This document shows, piece after piece, positions 4,705-6,670 of a stretch of DNA of 6,670 nucleotides. The notes under the pieces are model-generated. The model saw nothing but the letters and a program-made list of their open reading frames with translations, did not search any database and was not told the origin of the DNA. Each line of letters begins with the position of its first letter. Positions within the stretch are counted from its first letter, which is position 1. The position numbers and the translations under genes are program-made. Source of the DNA: Halobacteroidaceae bacterium (GTDB lineage: Bacteria; Bacillota; Halanaerobiia; B1SED10-174); the NCBI GenBank assembly GCA_003550445.1, contig PUKG01000111.1, positions 1-6,670 on the forward strand, given 5' to 3'.

Positions 4705-6670
4705 TGAAATCCATCCGAACCAAAATGCTGGTTTATTTCCTTTTGCCTGCCCTTGTGATTTTCGTTGTAATGGGGGTAATAAATTTTTTCCAGTCAAGAG
4801 AGGTAATTGATAACCTTTCAGATGACTTAAGTTCCCAGATTACAGAAGAAGCTGCCTATAGAATCGGCGAAAGGCTTCGGGCGCGAATTGACGAAGTAGG
4901 GCACCTGGCTACAAACAGGAGAGTAATAACCGGTGATTGGGAACAGATGGAAGAATATCTTTTGGAAGAATGGCAGGACCGAAGTCATGTTTATGAGTAC
5001 TTTTTCTTTGCAGATACAGAAGGAAATTTCCAGGAAACCTCTGGAGAATCCGGGAATATCCAGGATCGTGATTATTTCAGGGAAATCGTTCAAAACCGGG
5101 AAGAATATATGGTCAGTGACCCATTAACCTCCCGTGTAACAGGCGACCCGGTATTTATCATTGCAAGTGGAGTTTATAATTCCGATGGAGAACTGACTGG
5201 TTTACTTGCCGGCTCAGTTGCCCTAAACACAATCACAAATATAATTGATGACCTTACAATGATGGAAAACGGTTTCGGGTGGGTTACCGATAGCACCGGG
5301 ACGGTAATTGCCCATCCCGAGGGAGAAATGGTAATGGATTTTAATATTTCAACTTCAAACGCAATGGGATATTCCGGCCTTGAAGAGGTAAGTAGACAAA
5401 TGATAAGCGAAGATTCTGGGTCCGGAACTTTTTCCACTCCCGAAGAGGAAAATATGGAAATCCTTTTTCACAATATCCCAAATTCTGAATGGAACCTGGG
5501 GATTGTTATTCCCCATGAAGACTTGATGGCCAGTGCCCTTGAAATCCAGACGGGAGTTCTCTGGACTTCAATCGGAGGATTAGTAGTTTTCGGAGGAATT
5601 CTCTTTACCTTCGCTACAGTCCTCACCACCCCACTGATTAAAACCAGCCAACTAATGGGTAAGGCAGAAGAAGGAGACCTGACTGTTAAAGCAGAGTACA
5701 TCAAAAACGATGAGGTTGGACGTTTAAATAAAAGCTTTAACAACATGATTGAAGGTTTACGAGATAATATTAACCAGTTAACTGAAACCGCAGAAACAGT
5801 GGAAAGCTCCACAGATGATATTGCAAAATCTACAGATGACCTTGCTGACGGTGCCCAGGATCAGGCAGGCTCGGTTGAAGAGTTAACTGCAAGCATGGAA
5901 GAATTAAATGCTTCCAACCAAAAAGTTGCCGAAGACCTGCAGGAAAACTCTGAGTTTGCCAATAACCTTTCCCAGAGTATTGTTGAGCTTGATAAATCCA
6001 TTCGGGATGTTACTGAAAACATCGAAGAGGCTTCACAACAGATAGATTCCGTTAATATTTCAATTCAAAAGATGGACCAGAATATGAAATCCTGCGAAGA
6101 AGAAGGACAAACTACAGAAGGTGATGTAGAAAAAGCCCAATCAATAACCCGAGAAGGCCGGGAAAATGTAGAAAGAGCAATTGAGGAAATGGAAGAAATT
6201 AAGCTTACCGTTCAACAACTTGCAGGGAACATTTCTGAACTTGGAAACTCTGCAAACCAGATCGGAGAAATAATTGAAACCATTGATGATATAGCTGAAC
6301 AAACCAGCCTTCTTGCTTTAAATGCATCAATTGAAGCTGCAAGAGCAGGGGAGCACGGTCGTGGTTTCAACGTGGTTGCCTCCTCCATTGGAGAACTTGC
6401 AAAAGAATCCCAGGAAGCAACTCAAAATATTACTGAACTTGTTAGAGGGATCCAGGAACAGGTATCACAGGCCGTTCAGGACAGTGAAAAGGGAAGTGAA
6501 AAAGTCCAGCAAGGAGCCAAAACAGTACAAGAAGCCGGAGATGCTTTCCAGGAAATCAAAGGTGAAGTTGATAAAATCACCGGGAAGGTGAAAAATATTG
6601 TTGATAACATTGAGGAGCAGGCTGAAGACAGTACAGGAATTCGCAATGCAGCAAATAAAATTGCCGAGCT
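4704..6670 (+). CDS. Methyl-accepting chemotaxis protein, dCache-like sensor (3' end outside window)
   Basis: Chemoreceptor with 655 codons visible and no stop before the window end. The membrane segments are about residues 9-29 and 285-309. Between them lies a dCache-like extracytoplasmic sensor (about 31-280), recognised from DYFREIVQ (123-130), VSDPLTSRVTGDPVFIIA (137-154) and FGWVTDSTGTVIAHPEG (191-207). The conserved amino-acid-binding dCache motif (RxW..Y) is not seen, so the ligand is unknown. A HAMP domain follows (about 309-355, with NDEVGRL at 335-341), then a long coiled coil to the signalling hairpin tip (about 525-570). The tip reads EQTSLLALNASIEAARAGE then HGRGFNVVASSIGELAKES. 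It departs from consensus at QTN (QTS) and at the E and R of the VVAxEVR motif (S561, G563). Roughly 65-90 residues of the returning coiled coil are probably missing. It is expected to signal to CheA through CheW. It is translationally coupled to the c-di-GMP gene before it. Confidence 0.95.
   Translation, partial: MKSIRTKMLVYFLLPALVIFVVMGVINFFQSREVIDNLSDDLSSQITEEAAYRIGERLRARIDEVGHLATNRRVITGDWEQMEEYLLEEWQDRSHVYEYFFFADTEGNFQETSGESGNIQDRDYFREIVQNREEYMVSDPLTSRVTGDPVFIIASGVYNSDGELTGLLAGSVALNTITNIIDDLTMMENGFGWVTDSTGTVIAHPEGEMVMDFNISTSNAMGYSGLEEVSRQMISEDSGSGTFSTPEEENMEILFHNIPNSEWNLGIVIPHEDLMASALEIQTGVLWTSIGGLVVFGGILFTFATVLTTPLIKTSQLMGKAEEGDLTVKAEYIKNDEVGRLNKSFNNMIEGLRDNINQLTETAETVESSTDDIAKSTDDLADGAQDQAGSVEELTASMEELNASNQKVAEDLQENSEFANNLSQSIVELDKSIRDVTENIEEASQQIDSVNISIQKMDQNMKSCEEEGQTTEGDVEKAQSITREGRENVERAIEEMEEIKLTVQQLAGNISELGNSANQIGEIIETIDDIAEQTSLLALNASIEAARAGEHGRGFNVVASSIGELAKESQEATQNITELVRGIQEQVSQAVQDSEKGSEKVQQGAKTVQEAGDAFQEIKGEVDKITGKVKNIVDNIEEQAEDSTGIRNAANKIAE

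Noticed and set aside
5468..5812. 114-codon - strand open frame opposite the second membrane segment and HAMP
   Set aside because: The + strand frame is continuous and encodes recognisable TM2 and HAMP; the opposite frame has no ribosome site or motif.
6322..6591. 89-codon + strand open frame in the chemoreceptor tip region
   Set aside because: It overlaps the highly conserved signalling hairpin in another frame and gives a low-complexity basic peptide with no family features.

Overview
The window reads as chromosomal DNA from a low-to-moderate GC Gram-positive (Bacillota, clostridia-like) bacterium. The main evidence is a classical tRNA-sensing T-box leader in front of asnA, together with strong AGGAG-type ribosome binding sites and sigma-A-type promoters. 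A strongly acidic, lysine-free extracytoplasmic sensor domain in the last gene would fit a salt-adapted anaerobe such as a member of the Halanaerobiales, but that is inference only. All recognised genes are on the + strand.

Layout: (1) 1-809 is the C-terminal part of a heavy-metal P1B-type ATPase, cut by the window start. (2) 806-834 is a promoter overlapping the ATPase stop codon. It drives a T-box leader (about 841-1126) with an asparagine (AAC) specifier codon, a T-box core, an antiterminator and an intrinsic terminator. (3) 1145-2152 is asnA, ammonia-dependent asparagine synthetase, with an unusually short active-site loop. (4) 2256-3029 is a secreted or membrane-anchored NodB-type polysaccharide deacetylase with its own promoter. 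(5) 3030-3282 is intergenic and holds a hairpin that is probably the deacetylase terminator, a possible sigma-28-like site and a sigma-A-like promoter. (6) 3289-4704 is a membrane GGDEF/HD-GYP protein whose HD-GYP motifs are intact but whose GGDEF motif reads GDDEF. (7) 4704-6670 is a methyl-accepting chemotaxis protein (two membrane segments, dCache-like sensor, HAMP, signalling hairpin). It starts on the last base of the previous stop codon and runs off the window.

How the genes work together: asnA is a self-contained amino-acid-supply unit controlled by the charging state of tRNA-Asn. The last two genes form a translationally coupled signalling pair that places a probable c-di-GMP phosphodiesterase beside a chemoreceptor. 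The ATPase and deacetylase show no functional link to their neighbours. I found no mobile element, CRISPR array, tRNA or rRNA gene. The parts most worth a second look are the degenerate GGDEF domain, the altered chemoreceptor tip, the lysine-free sensor domain and the shortened AsnA loop.
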